A stretch of 12,064 bases of DNA. It comes from Methanosarcinaceae archaeon (lineage in GTDB: Archaea; Halobacteriota; Methanosarcinia; Methanosarcinales; Methanosarcinaceae). Where the stretch lies: assembly GCA_030609665.1 (NCBI GenBank), contig JAUWBW010000034.1:1-12064 (forward strand). Reading direction: 5' to 3'. The position numbers were made by a program, and so were the translations under genes. How positions within the stretch are numbered: the first letter of the stretch is position 1; each line of letters starts with the position of its first letter. The notes below the pieces were generated by a model that searched no databases, had not been told where the DNA came from, and worked only from the letters and a program-made list of their open reading frames with translations. Shown here in pieces: positions 6,645 through 12,064 of this stretch.

Positions 6645-7032
6645 ACTTGACGTAATGTATTCGGGTTATAACCACACATTTATTGATCGATTTACTATGT
6701 TTCAGTCCATTATCCCCTTTATTGGACAGAAGCAATCTACCAAACGCCTAATAAATGATTCAACTTGACACTTAAATAACTTTCCACATCAATTAACAAT
6801 ATAATATGAAAGTGCCGTTCGATATGTGATCAGTCGCGACCATCCAAATCATTTTTTGTTGTAAACAAGACCCAGATTCGTGTATTTAGAAAGTCTTTTA
6901 TAAAACCGTGGATAATCAGAATACAGATTGAAATTACATTGAGTAATCATTACAAGAAAATTCTTCCTTCGGTCGAATTAACTCGCACTATATATTTATA
7001 AATTATATACTATCAAAAATGGGGATATATTC
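6645..7032. promoter_or_regulatory. Divergent intergenic region between the stress operon and the inositol-phosphate synthase gene
   Basis: About 390 bp separate the divergent starts. GGTTATAACC (6663-6672) lies near the stress operon. On the plus strand CTATATATTTATA (6988-7000) is a good TATA box for the synthase gene, placing transcription start near 7020, just before the GGGGAT (7021-7026) that precedes the ATG at 7033. The AT-rich middle (about 6770-6980) shows no coding frame, tRNA or clear repeat. Confidence 0.5.
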
Positions 7033-8136
7033 ATGGATAATATCAAAATCGCAATTATAGGTATTGGAAATTGTGCAAGTTCACTTATTCAAGGCATTGA
7101 ATATTACAAGAATAAAAACAGCGATGATGCGATTGGTCTGATGCACTGGGAGCTCGGTGGTTACAAACCAAGCGATATCGAAGTTGTTGCGGCATTCGAC
7201 ATCGATAAAAGGAAAGTCGGAAAAGATGTGGCTGATGCAATCTTTGAGTTGCCCAACTGCACCACTGTTTTTTGTGAGAATATACCAAAGACAGGAACCA
7301 TTGTAAAAATGGGCAAGGTTCTGGACGGCATGGCAGATCACATGAATGATTATGATGAAAAGCATTCTTTTGTCTTTGCCAATGAGGATGAGCCCTCAAA
7401 AGAAGATGTCGTGGATGAGTTAAAAATATCAAAAACCGAAGTTCTTTTGAATTATCTTCCGGTTGGTTCCGAAAAAGCCGTACGTTTCTATGCCGAATGC
7501 GCACTTGAAGCGGGCGTGGCATTCGTAAACAACATGCCGGTCTTTATAGCAAGCGATCCTGCTTGGGCAAAGAGATTTGAGGACAAATGTATACCGATAA
7601 TCGGCGATGACATAAAAGCCCAACTTGGTGCAACTATCACACACCGCACTCTTGCAGACCTGTTCAGCAAAAGGGGAGTGAAATTAGAGCGGACATACCA
7701 ACTCAATACAGGCGGAAATACCGATTTCCTAAACATGTTAAATAGGAGTCGGCTTGCCTCAAAGAAGATCTCAAAAACCGAAGCGGTACAGTCTGTTGCC
7801 GCACAAAGGCTTGATGACGAGAACATCCATATTGGACCAAGTGATTATGTTCCATGGCAAAAGGATAACAAATTGTGCTTCCTCAGGCTGGAAGGAAAAC
7901 TCTTCGGAGATGTGCCAATGAATATTGAACTGCGTCTGTCGGTCGAAGATTCCCCCAACTCCGCAGGTGTGGTCATTGATGCGGTCAGGTGCTGTAAACT
8001 TGCGCTTGAAAGAGGCGTTGGTGGTGTCTTATATTCGCCATCTGCATACTTTATGAAGCATCCTGCAAAACAGTTCACGGATGATGAAGCGTTCAACATG
8101 ACTGAGGAATTTATCGCAGGAACACGGAATGTGTGA
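7033..8136 (+). CDS. ino1: Archaeal myo-inositol-1-phosphate synthase
   Basis: This 367-residue enzyme uses NAD+ to convert glucose 6-phosphate to L-myo-inositol 1-phosphate. The product feeds archaetidylinositol lipids, and in some archaea compatible solutes such as di-inositol phosphate. Landmarks are the NAD-binding GIGNCASSLIQG (10-21), AAFDIDKRKVG, NYLPVGSEKA, GDDIKAQLGATITHR (191-205), LNTGGNTDFLNM (224-235) and the catalytic SDYVPWQKDNK with LEGKLFGDVPMNIELRLSVE. The length fits the short archaeal/actinobacterial class rather than the eukaryotic class of over 500 residues. The ATG at 7033 is supported by an upstream TATA box and GGGGAT. The protein ends naturally in FTDDEAFNMTEEFIAGTRNV. 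The stop lies only 17 bp from the tnpB remnant, so the mobile element landed immediately behind this gene without visible damage. It appears to be a single-gene unit. Confidence 0.95.
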   Translation: MDNIKIAIIGIGNCASSLIQGIEYYKNKNSDDAIGLMHWELGGYKPSDIEVVAAFDIDKRKVGKDVADAIFELPNCTTVFCENIPKTGTIVKMGKVLDGMADHMNDYDEKHSFVFANEDEPSKEDVVDELKISKTEVLLNYLPVGSEKAVRFYAECALEAGVAFVNNMPVFIASDPAWAKRFEDKCIPIIGDDIKAQLGATITHRTLADLFSKRGVKLERTYQLNTGGNTDFLNMLNRSRLASKKISKTEAVQSVAAQRLDDENIHIGPSDYVPWQKDNKLCFLRLEGKLFGDVPMNIELRLSVEDSPNSAGVVIDAVRCCKLALERGVGGVLYSPSAYFMKHPAKQFTDDEAFNMTEEFIAGTRNV

Positions 8137-8153
8137 ACGACCTCTCCCTGTCG

Positions 8154-8342
8154 CTATACGGCGAGGAAGGAGCTTCCTGTTTCATTCTTCCAAACAGCGT
8201 CAGTGAGTCCACAGGCTTTATCCGTAGTTCCTACGGTGCTAAGATTTAAAATGTTAATTGCGTCATTAATGTCCCGGTTCATTTCCAGACCACAGTAAGG
8301 ACACTTATGCGTACATACTGAAAGAGATTTGGGAACTATGTC
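8154..8342 (-). pseudogene. Remnant of IS200/IS605-family tnpB (C-terminal zinc ribbon only)
   Basis: Reading the minus strand from just after an in-frame TAA (8345-8343) gives 62 codons that match the end of TnpB. VPKSLSVCTHKCPYCGLE (about residues 3-20) is the second half of the zinc ribbon, and NRDINDAINIL is the RuvC-III-like segment. TVGTTDKACG follows, as in archaeal TnpB tails. The rest of the usual protein of about 370-400 residues is missing; no first CxxC pair is found upstream. The Cys in SVCTHK replaces the usual Arg. After ACG a frameshift is likely, because another frame there reads GRMKQEAPSSPYSDRE, resembling the normal TnpB tail, while this frame ends at TAG (8156-8154). No TnpA or left end is seen. 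The gene is dead as a nuclease, but the 3' part that normally yields the omega-RNA scaffold partly survives. Confidence 0.85.
8164..8178. repeat. Short hairpin at the right end of the tnpB remnant
   Basis: AGGAAG (8164-8169), a three-base loop GAG, and CTTCCT (8173-8178) form a perfect 6-bp stem. Subterminal hairpins are recognised by the TnpA transposase at IS200/IS605 ends and also occur in omega-RNA. Which role applies, if any, is inference. Confidence 0.4.
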
Positions 8343-8784
8343 TTATTGCTGTATTATGGGTAAATTTGTGCGTTAGAGCAACAGTCAAAAATGGAAAATA
8401 GGGTGGTTTTGTATGATGTTGAATGTTTTTCGTGTGAAAACAGGTTGTTTCAAAATAGTTTCAAATAGATTAAATATTAATTTGACAAAGTCAAGTCAGT
8501 TCGTGAATTTGAAATCACAATCTTTTTAAACAACATAGTCATCAATTAATTAGATATATTCGTTTAATGGAATCTGCAAAATGTGTTGTGTTTGAATGGG
8601 TTATTGTCGTTCACATGTACATGGAATAGATACATTATTAAAAAGTGATATAGTGGTATGTGTCATGATTGACCTGAATGACCGTTAGTACTAAAAAATA
8701 TGTACTCATTAAATGGAAAAAGTCAAATATGATTGTGAGTTTCAATGTCACATTCAATATATTCAAATCAGAGAGGTATTTAAA
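8343..8784. other. AT-rich intergenic region upstream of the cytochrome gene
   Basis: This stretch of about 440 bp has no convincing coding frame. It holds an imperfect tandem (GTTTCAAAATA at 8447-8457, GTTTCAAATA at 8458-8467), one TTGTATGA octamer (8409-8416) also found before the DUF5658-like gene, and the 10-bp palindrome TTAGTACTAA (8685-8694) next to TAAAAAATAT (8692-8701), a possible TATA box. A second TATA-like stretch is CAATATATTC (8755-8764). The cytochrome promoter probably lies between 8680 and 8765. Confidence 0.45.
8771..8777 (+). promoter_or_regulatory. Ribosome binding site choosing the cytochrome start
   Basis: GAGAGGT lies seven nt before ATG 8785. Together with the signal peptide that begins there, it favours this start over the in-frame ATG at 8713. 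Confidence 0.65.
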
Positions 8785-9708
8785 ATGAGAAAACTGATGT
8801 TTATTTCGCTGATAGCACTTTTTGTTGCTATGTTAGCGATTCCTGCGTCTGCGGAGGAGGGCTTTTCAGTCACCACTTTGGATGCGATGGATGTGGATTG
8901 TACATCTGCATGTCACGCCGCAAATCCTCACATAATACACGCTGGAAGACCAGTGACATGTGTGGCTTGTCACGGTGAGACCCTTTCAATCGCCATACCG
9001 CAATGTGAAAATTGTCACTATGGACCAATACATGAGGTTCACATAGGCAAGGTAGTGACAGAAGATTGTTCCTATTGTCACCAGGGACTTGAAAGTGTAC
9101 ACAACAGTGCTCTTGCAGAGAGCGTATGTGCGCACTGTCACAAGGACCTGATCATGGATCACGGTGGCGAGATTGAAAGTTGTACGAAATGTCACAGCAC
9201 GGCTCCGGATGTTGTGAAACCTGTTAAGACTGCAGACATGGATATTGTATGTCAGGCATGTCACGTAAATGATAATGTGGCATCTGTCCACGGAAATGAG
9301 ACATACGAGCAGGCATGTTACAACTGTCACAGACCTGGAGAAGGTGATGTTTCTGCATCTCAGATCCCGCACAACATTCACATTCCGGCTGTATCATGTG
9401 TGGCATGTCACATGGAAGATGAAATAATCATTGTTCCAGAGTGTGTAAGATGTCACCAAGTCGATGATCTTCACTCATATGGAATTGTTGGTGTAAAGTC
9501 AAAAAATGAGATGAAATGTAGTGCATGTCACCCGAAGGCATACTTCGATCAACCTGCGACAACAGAACCAACAACAACAGAACCAGAAGTTTCACCTGAA
9601 CCAGCAGCTGCTGAACCAGAAGATGGTCCATCACCTCTGCCCGGGTTTGGAATGGTTTCTGCAATCGGAGCAATTGCAGCTCTTTACTTTGTAAGTAGAA
9701 GAAAGTAA
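8785..9708 (+). CDS. Secreted multiheme c-type cytochrome (10 CXXCH + 1 CX3CH) with PGF-CTERM anchor
   Basis: This 307-residue protein has a signal peptide (1-23, ending PASA), a heme-rich body (about 39-250), a Thr/Pro/Glu-rich linker (257-285), and a C-terminal PGFGMVSAIGAIAALYFVSR followed by RK. Canonical CXXCH heme sites begin at residues 59, 74, 95, 115, 133, 156, 178, 205, 220 and 245. Residues 39-44 read CTSACH, a CX3CH site. Ten His lie outside these motifs (49, 52, 83, 86, 106, 126, 169, 196, 199, 230), and H117 lies inside one, enough for bis-His ligation of most hemes. The tail fits a PGF-CTERM signal: archaeosortase A would cut near PGF and attach the protein to a membrane lipid, outside the cell. 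The role is presumably electron transfer at the cell surface; partner and direction are unknown. No S-layer domain is fused. The family was not otherwise recognised. Confidence 0.9.
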   Translation: MRKLMFISLIALFVAMLAIPASAEEGFSVTTLDAMDVDCTSACHAANPHIIHAGRPVTCVACHGETLSIAIPQCENCHYGPIHEVHIGKVVTEDCSYCHQGLESVHNSALAESVCAHCHKDLIMDHGGEIESCTKCHSTAPDVVKPVKTADMDIVCQACHVNDNVASVHGNETYEQACYNCHRPGEGDVSASQIPHNIHIPAVSCVACHMEDEIIIVPECVRCHQVDDLHSYGIVGVKSKNEMKCSACHPKAYFDQPATTEPTTTEPEVSPEPAAAEPEDGPSPLPGFGMVSAIGAIAALYFVSRRK

Positions 9709-9709
9709 G

Positions 9710-9748
9710 TTTTGCTTTCTTTTATTTTTTCATTATTTTTTTTTTTTT
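9710..9748 (+). terminator. T-rich transcription terminator after the cytochrome gene
   Basis: Right after the stop codon the plus strand turns into repeated T runs, ending in 13 consecutive T (9736-9748). Archaeal RNA polymerase terminates at such oligo-T tracts without needing a hairpin. The rest of the gap to 9960 holds no gene, only the repeat cluster listed separately. Confidence 0.7.
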
Positions 9749-9877
9749 GCAATTTTAGTCAATGTTTTTGTCGGCGCTTTTTTTAATTTTATCCACACTG
9801 TTTGACAAAAGTGAACACAACAGATACTTTCATGTTCATATATCTGCAAAGCATGTCCATTTGGTTGAAGTATAGGT

Positions 9878-9943
9878 TCATACAACCATTGTATTGTATG
9901 ATGTGTGTTGCCAATTTTGTATGAATGAGCAATTGATTGGCAA
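9878..9943. repeat. Cluster of inverted and direct repeats upstream of the DUF5658-like gene
   Basis: TCATACAA (9878-9885) and TTGTATGA (9894-9901) make a perfect 8-bp inverted repeat with 8-nt spacing. TTGTATGA recurs at 9917-9924. A second perfect inverted repeat is TTGCCAAT (9908-9915) and ATTGGCAA (9936-9943) with a 20-nt spacer that contains that third copy. The cluster ends 17 nt before the ATG at 9961, so it may be a set of operators or a leader hairpin next to the ribosome binding site. Confidence 0.6.
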
Positions 9944-9960
9944 TCTAAGAGGGCTTTATC

Positions 9961-10557
9961 ATGAGTGTATGTAATATGAATGTGGAACGAAAAACTGCGA
10001 CTTATGAACATACTAATATCTGCATTTCCCAAATATTTGCATATCTTGTCAGATCAATCATTAAAAGAGATATTTTCAAATTCAATAGCAGACAAAATAT
10101 CCAATTCTCGCTTGCAGCAGTAGTTTTTTTAACTTTTGGGATCGGGGATGGATTTACAGGTGCATATATGATGAATATTTGTGGAATATTTGCAGAAGCA
10201 AATCCATTTGCACGTTATATTGTTGAAACGCAGGGTTGTATAGGTCTGATTATTTTCAAGGTGTGGATGACATTTACGCTTTTGTCAATAGTGATTCGTA
10301 TCGAAAAATTGTCAAAGCATCCTATGTACTGGATGACCAATGGTTTTTTGGTTGCATTGGGATTTGGTGGAATTATGGCAACAATTGCAAACCTTATGCG
10401 TATCTATGATGTTGCAATTTTTGGATATGGGGTGCCATCTCCACTTTTAATTGTCCAGATGTATACAGGTTTAATGTTTGTGTTAGTACTATTTGGTAAT
10501 TTAATTGACAATAGTAAATATTCAAAATTTCCACATGTTCATGGACGGTATTTTTAG
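9961..10557 (+). CDS. DUF5658-like multi-spanning membrane protein
   Basis: This 198-residue protein has a polar N-terminus of about 45 residues and four hydrophobic segments (about 47-64, 93-111, 127-147, 158-180). Between the first two it carries GDGFTGAYMMNICGIFAEAN (61-80) then PFARYI: an Asp and Thr in the first helix, a short loop, then E-x-NP. This matches the signature of DUF5658 membrane proteins, which have no known function. The gene is rich in A and T, like the flanking spacers and unlike the stress operon. The start is uncertain: GAGGG about seven nt before ATG 9961 is a weak ribosome binding site, and ATG 9976 is an alternative. It has its own repeat-rich upstream region and is separated from the cytochrome by a terminator, so it is probably transcribed separately. 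Confidence 0.65.
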   Translation: MSVCNMNVERKTATYEHTNICISQIFAYLVRSIIKRDIFKFNSRQNIQFSLAAVVFLTFGIGDGFTGAYMMNICGIFAEANPFARYIVETQGCIGLIIFKVWMTFTLLSIVIRIEKLSKHPMYWMTNGFLVALGFGGIMATIANLMRIYDVAIFGYGVPSPLLIVQMYTGLMFVLVLFGNLIDNSKYSKFPHVHGRYF

Positions 10558-10587
10558 AACACGCTCATGGCACATTTTTTTCAAACA

Positions 10588-10599
10588 TTTATATATAAG
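10588..10599 (+). promoter_or_regulatory. TATA box of the archaellum operon
   Basis: TTTATATATAAG is a strong archaeal TATA match 69-80 nt before the ATG at 10668, implying a leader of about 45-50 nt. A second, weaker TATA-like stretch (TTTATTTATAT, 10621-10631) would give a leader of about 15 nt. The small inverted repeat AGTAT/ATACT (10600-10613) lies just downstream of the first box. Confidence 0.55.
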
Positions 10600-10667
10600 A
10601 GTATGCATATACTATTATTGTTTATTTATATCTTACATCATACCATCACATTATCATAAGTGAAAAT

Positions 10668-12011
10668 ATGGCTGGATTTGCTGATAAATTAAAGAAATTG
10701 ACTGGAGCATTCAGTAAAAAAGGTACCGAAGGCGAGGCACCGTCACCATTTGGTGCAGAAGCCCCGCCGTTTGGTGAGGCCCCACCCGGTATGGGCGGAG
10801 TCCCTGACATGTCTGCAGGCGGTCCACCTGATTTTGGAGCAGTTCCCGATTTAGCTGCAGGCGGTCCACCCGGTATGGGCGGCGCACCGGATTTGGGTGC
10901 AGTTCCCGATTTAGCTGCAGGCGGTCCACCTGGAGTTGAGCCACCCGGAATGGGGGGTGGTCCACCAGGTACAAGTCCGGCAGGTGCACCGGTCGATAAT
11001 AAGATGGCAGAAGATAACGCCAAAAAGATTGCTGAGATAGAGGGCAGGCTATCGAAGGTTGATGTTAATGTATCAATGGTTCAGCGCGAAAGCGAAGAAG
11101 TCAAGAAAACGGTTGAGAAGATCGACCAGAGTGTACTTGAACTTTTATCCCTTTATGAAATTGTTTCCAATCAGGTAAACCCTTTTGTTGGTGAAGCCGA
11201 AACCGGTCGCGAGAGCATCGAACGTTTTGAAAAAGCAGAAACACGGATGACTGAACTCGGTGATGTTATAGTCATGTTAAAGAACGAGATCGATGTTTTA
11301 TCACAGCGTGCTGAAATGCCTGGTGTGGCACCCGAAACCGAAGGGAAGATCGGTGATATCGAAACAAAGATCGATGCATTTGCAGATGCAATGTTAACGC
11401 TTCATGAAAGCATAGAGGGCATGTCATCAAAAACAGATGAACTGTCTGCAAGAACCGGACAATTGGATCTGAACATCGTTGATCTGGCAGACACCACAAG
11501 CAATATATCAGCAAGGGTGGATGATCTGGAAAAGATCGATTTTTCAAAGATGGTGCAAAAAGCGGCAGAACTTTCTCCAGAGATTATTGAAGGGACTGAA
11601 GAAGTTGAACGTGAAAAAGAGCAGGTCAGCGAGGTCAAAACAAAGGATGGTTATCCAGTCGTACGTCTGGATAGTATCAGAGGCGACCCGATGAGTGTGG
11701 TCGTATTACTTAATTGGATCGAGTTTTTGATGGAACGTGTGGGAAGGAACAATCTTATGGATGCGCTTGACTACTATGTAGACATCGGTTGGATAAGTGA
11801 AGATGTACGTTCAGAGATAATGGCGTATGCAAGGGGCATAGACTACTATGTTGAAAAACCTACATGGAGATTACTTCCTGAAGACCATACTAAATCTTTA
11901 TTGTTCATTGAGAGGCTCTGTGGACGCAAGATAGATAAGAACATGCTAAGCACAATAGATCGGGAGATGTCAAAGGTCAAACACGGCTTAGAGGAATTAT
12001 ATGGGATTTGA
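10668..12011 (+). CDS. arlD: Archaellum accessory protein, fused ArlC-ArlD/E (FlaC-FlaD/E) type
   Basis: This 447-residue cytosolic protein has four parts. Residues 1-18 are a basic, possibly amphipathic helix (MAGFADKLKKLTGAFSKK). Residues 19-108 are Gly/Pro-rich, with a near-perfect 20-residue tandem repeat. Residues 115-290 are coiled-coil-like and include an ArlC/FlaC-type stretch from V131 (VDVNVSMVQRESEEVKKTVE) to NPFV. Residues 327-447 form the ArlD/E domain: YPVVRLDSI, VVLLNWIEFLMERVGRNNLM, DALDYYVDIGWISEDV. ArlC, D and E form a cytoplasmic ring around the ArlH/I/J motor and connect it to chemotaxis through CheF. The fusion of ArlC and ArlD/E is known in Euryarchaeota; the long Gly/Pro-rich arm is unusual in my experience. 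The last 11 nt overlap arlF. No archaellin gene lies upstream, so filament genes are elsewhere. Confidence 0.92.
   Translation: MAGFADKLKKLTGAFSKKGTEGEAPSPFGAEAPPFGEAPPGMGGVPDMSAGGPPDFGAVPDLAAGGPPGMGGAPDLGAVPDLAAGGPPGVEPPGMGGGPPGTSPAGAPVDNKMAEDNAKKIAEIEGRLSKVDVNVSMVQRESEEVKKTVEKIDQSVLELLSLYEIVSNQVNPFVGEAETGRESIERFEKAETRMTELGDVIVMLKNEIDVLSQRAEMPGVAPETEGKIGDIETKIDAFADAMLTLHESIEGMSSKTDELSARTGQLDLNIVDLADTTSNISARVDDLEKIDFSKMVQKAAELSPEIIEGTEEVEREKEQVSEVKTKDGYPVVRLDSIRGDPMSVVVLLNWIEFLMERVGRNNLMDALDYYVDIGWISEDVRSEIMAYARGIDYYVEKPTWRLLPEDHTKSLLFIERLCGRKIDKNMLSTIDREMSKVKHGLEELYGI
10839..10930 (+). repeat. 60-bp-period tandem repeat inside the archaellum protein gene
   Basis: Bases 10839-10870 recur identically as 10899-10930: 32 identical nt exactly 60 bp apart, encoding VPDLAAGGPP in both copies. 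A third, partial unit starts near 10803 (PDMSAGGPP). The period is a multiple of three, so copy-number change would keep the frame. Confidence 0.85.
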
Positions 12012-12064
12012 GACCGCTGTTGTTGTTGCTATCTTCTTTTTATCGGCTATGGTCCTTGGAACCA
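12001..12064 (+). CDS. arlF: ArlF (FlaF) archaellum stator protein, N-terminal 21 residues only
   Basis: The ATG at 12001 overlaps the end of the preceding gene by 11 nt, with AGAGG (11990-11994) six nt upstream. The 21 visible residues, MGFETAVVVAIFFLSAMVLG and then T, form an N-terminal membrane helix like that of ArlF, which anchors the archaellum motor to the S-layer from the outside of the membrane. Position right after the ArlC/D/E gene is the usual arl order (arlF-G-H-I-J follow). The window ends inside the gene, so the identity rests on this short segment and on context. Confidence 0.8.
   Translation, partial: MGFETAVVVAIFFLSAMVLGT

Noticed and set aside
6634..6735. Extended DUF2892 protein starting at an ATG at 6735
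   Set aside because: The family begins right at the EGTVDR segment, and a perfect GGAGGTG site points to the GTG at 6633.
6770..6990. A possible small RNA or tRNA in the gap between the stress operon and the synthase gene
   Set aside because: No cloverleaf, conserved T-loop (GTTCRA) context or strong long stem was found on either strand.
7085..7522. A 145-residue minus-strand frame inside the inositol-phosphate synthase gene
   Set aside because: It is antisense to a fully conserved enzyme and has a His/Arg/Pro-rich shadow composition with no recognisable domain.
8447..8467. Possible CRISPR repeat start (tandem GTTTCAAAATA/GTTTCAAATA)
   Set aside because: There are only two short adjacent units with no spacers and no further copies.
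8713..8784. Extended cytochrome N-terminus from the ATG at 8713
   Set aside because: It would put 24 polar residues before a clean signal peptide; the ATG at 8785 has a ribosome binding site at the right distance.
10646..11023. A minus-strand frame of 125 residues full of GGPP and APKSG repeats
   Set aside because: It mirrors the Gly/Pro-rich repeat region of the archaellum gene on the other strand; repeats of period three keep all frames open.

Overview
The window looks like a piece of a euryarchaeal chromosome, most probably from the Methanosarcinales or a related methanogen or anaerobic alkane-oxidiser (ANME-type) lineage. The evidence is a methanogenesis marker 16-type protein, an F420H2-oxidase-type flavodiiron protein, an archaeal inositol-phosphate synthase, archaellum genes, an archaeosortase (PGF-CTERM) sorting signal, TATA-box promoters and GGAGGTG-type ribosome binding sites. 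Genus and lifestyle cannot be fixed from the sequence alone.

Layout. 1-2224 (minus): the N-terminal part of a radical SAM protein that runs off the left edge, and an mmp16-like iron-sulfur protein. 2375-2683 (minus): a small two-helix membrane protein of unknown function, divergent from a plus-strand pair (2799-4066) made of an HVO_0476-type zinc-finger protein whose end overlaps pcm, a protein repair methyltransferase. 4171-4310: a previously unannotated 130-bp MITE-like element with 17-bp perfect terminal inverted repeats and a 5-bp target duplication. 4350-6633 (minus): a compact oxygen/peroxide/disulfide-stress operon, transcribed as DUF2892 membrane protein, ferritin-like diiron protein, FprA, FTR-like disulfide reductase; three of its four genes start with GTG. 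7033-8136 (plus): inositol-1-phosphate synthase. 8154-8342 (minus): the last 62 codons of a decayed IS200/IS605-family tnpB. 8785-9708 (plus): a secreted multiheme cytochrome c with 10 CXXCH sites plus one CX3CH site and a PGF-CTERM tail. 9961-10557 (plus): a DUF5658-like membrane protein preceded by a cluster of inverted and direct repeats. 10668-12064 (plus): the start of an archaellum operon, a fused ArlC/D/E-type protein followed by a truncated arlF.

How the parts may work together. The 4350-6633 block is a coherent defence unit: FprA reduces O2 to water, the ferritin-like protein handles peroxide or iron, and the FTR-like protein repairs disulfides. The 8785-12064 block puts a surface-anchored electron-transfer protein next to a motility operon, which may reflect a surface or extracellular electron-transfer lifestyle; this link is inference. 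Mobile-element traces (the MITE at 4171-4310 and the tnpB remnant at 8154-8342) lie between genes without disrupting them. No tRNA, rRNA, CRISPR array or intact insertion sequence was seen.
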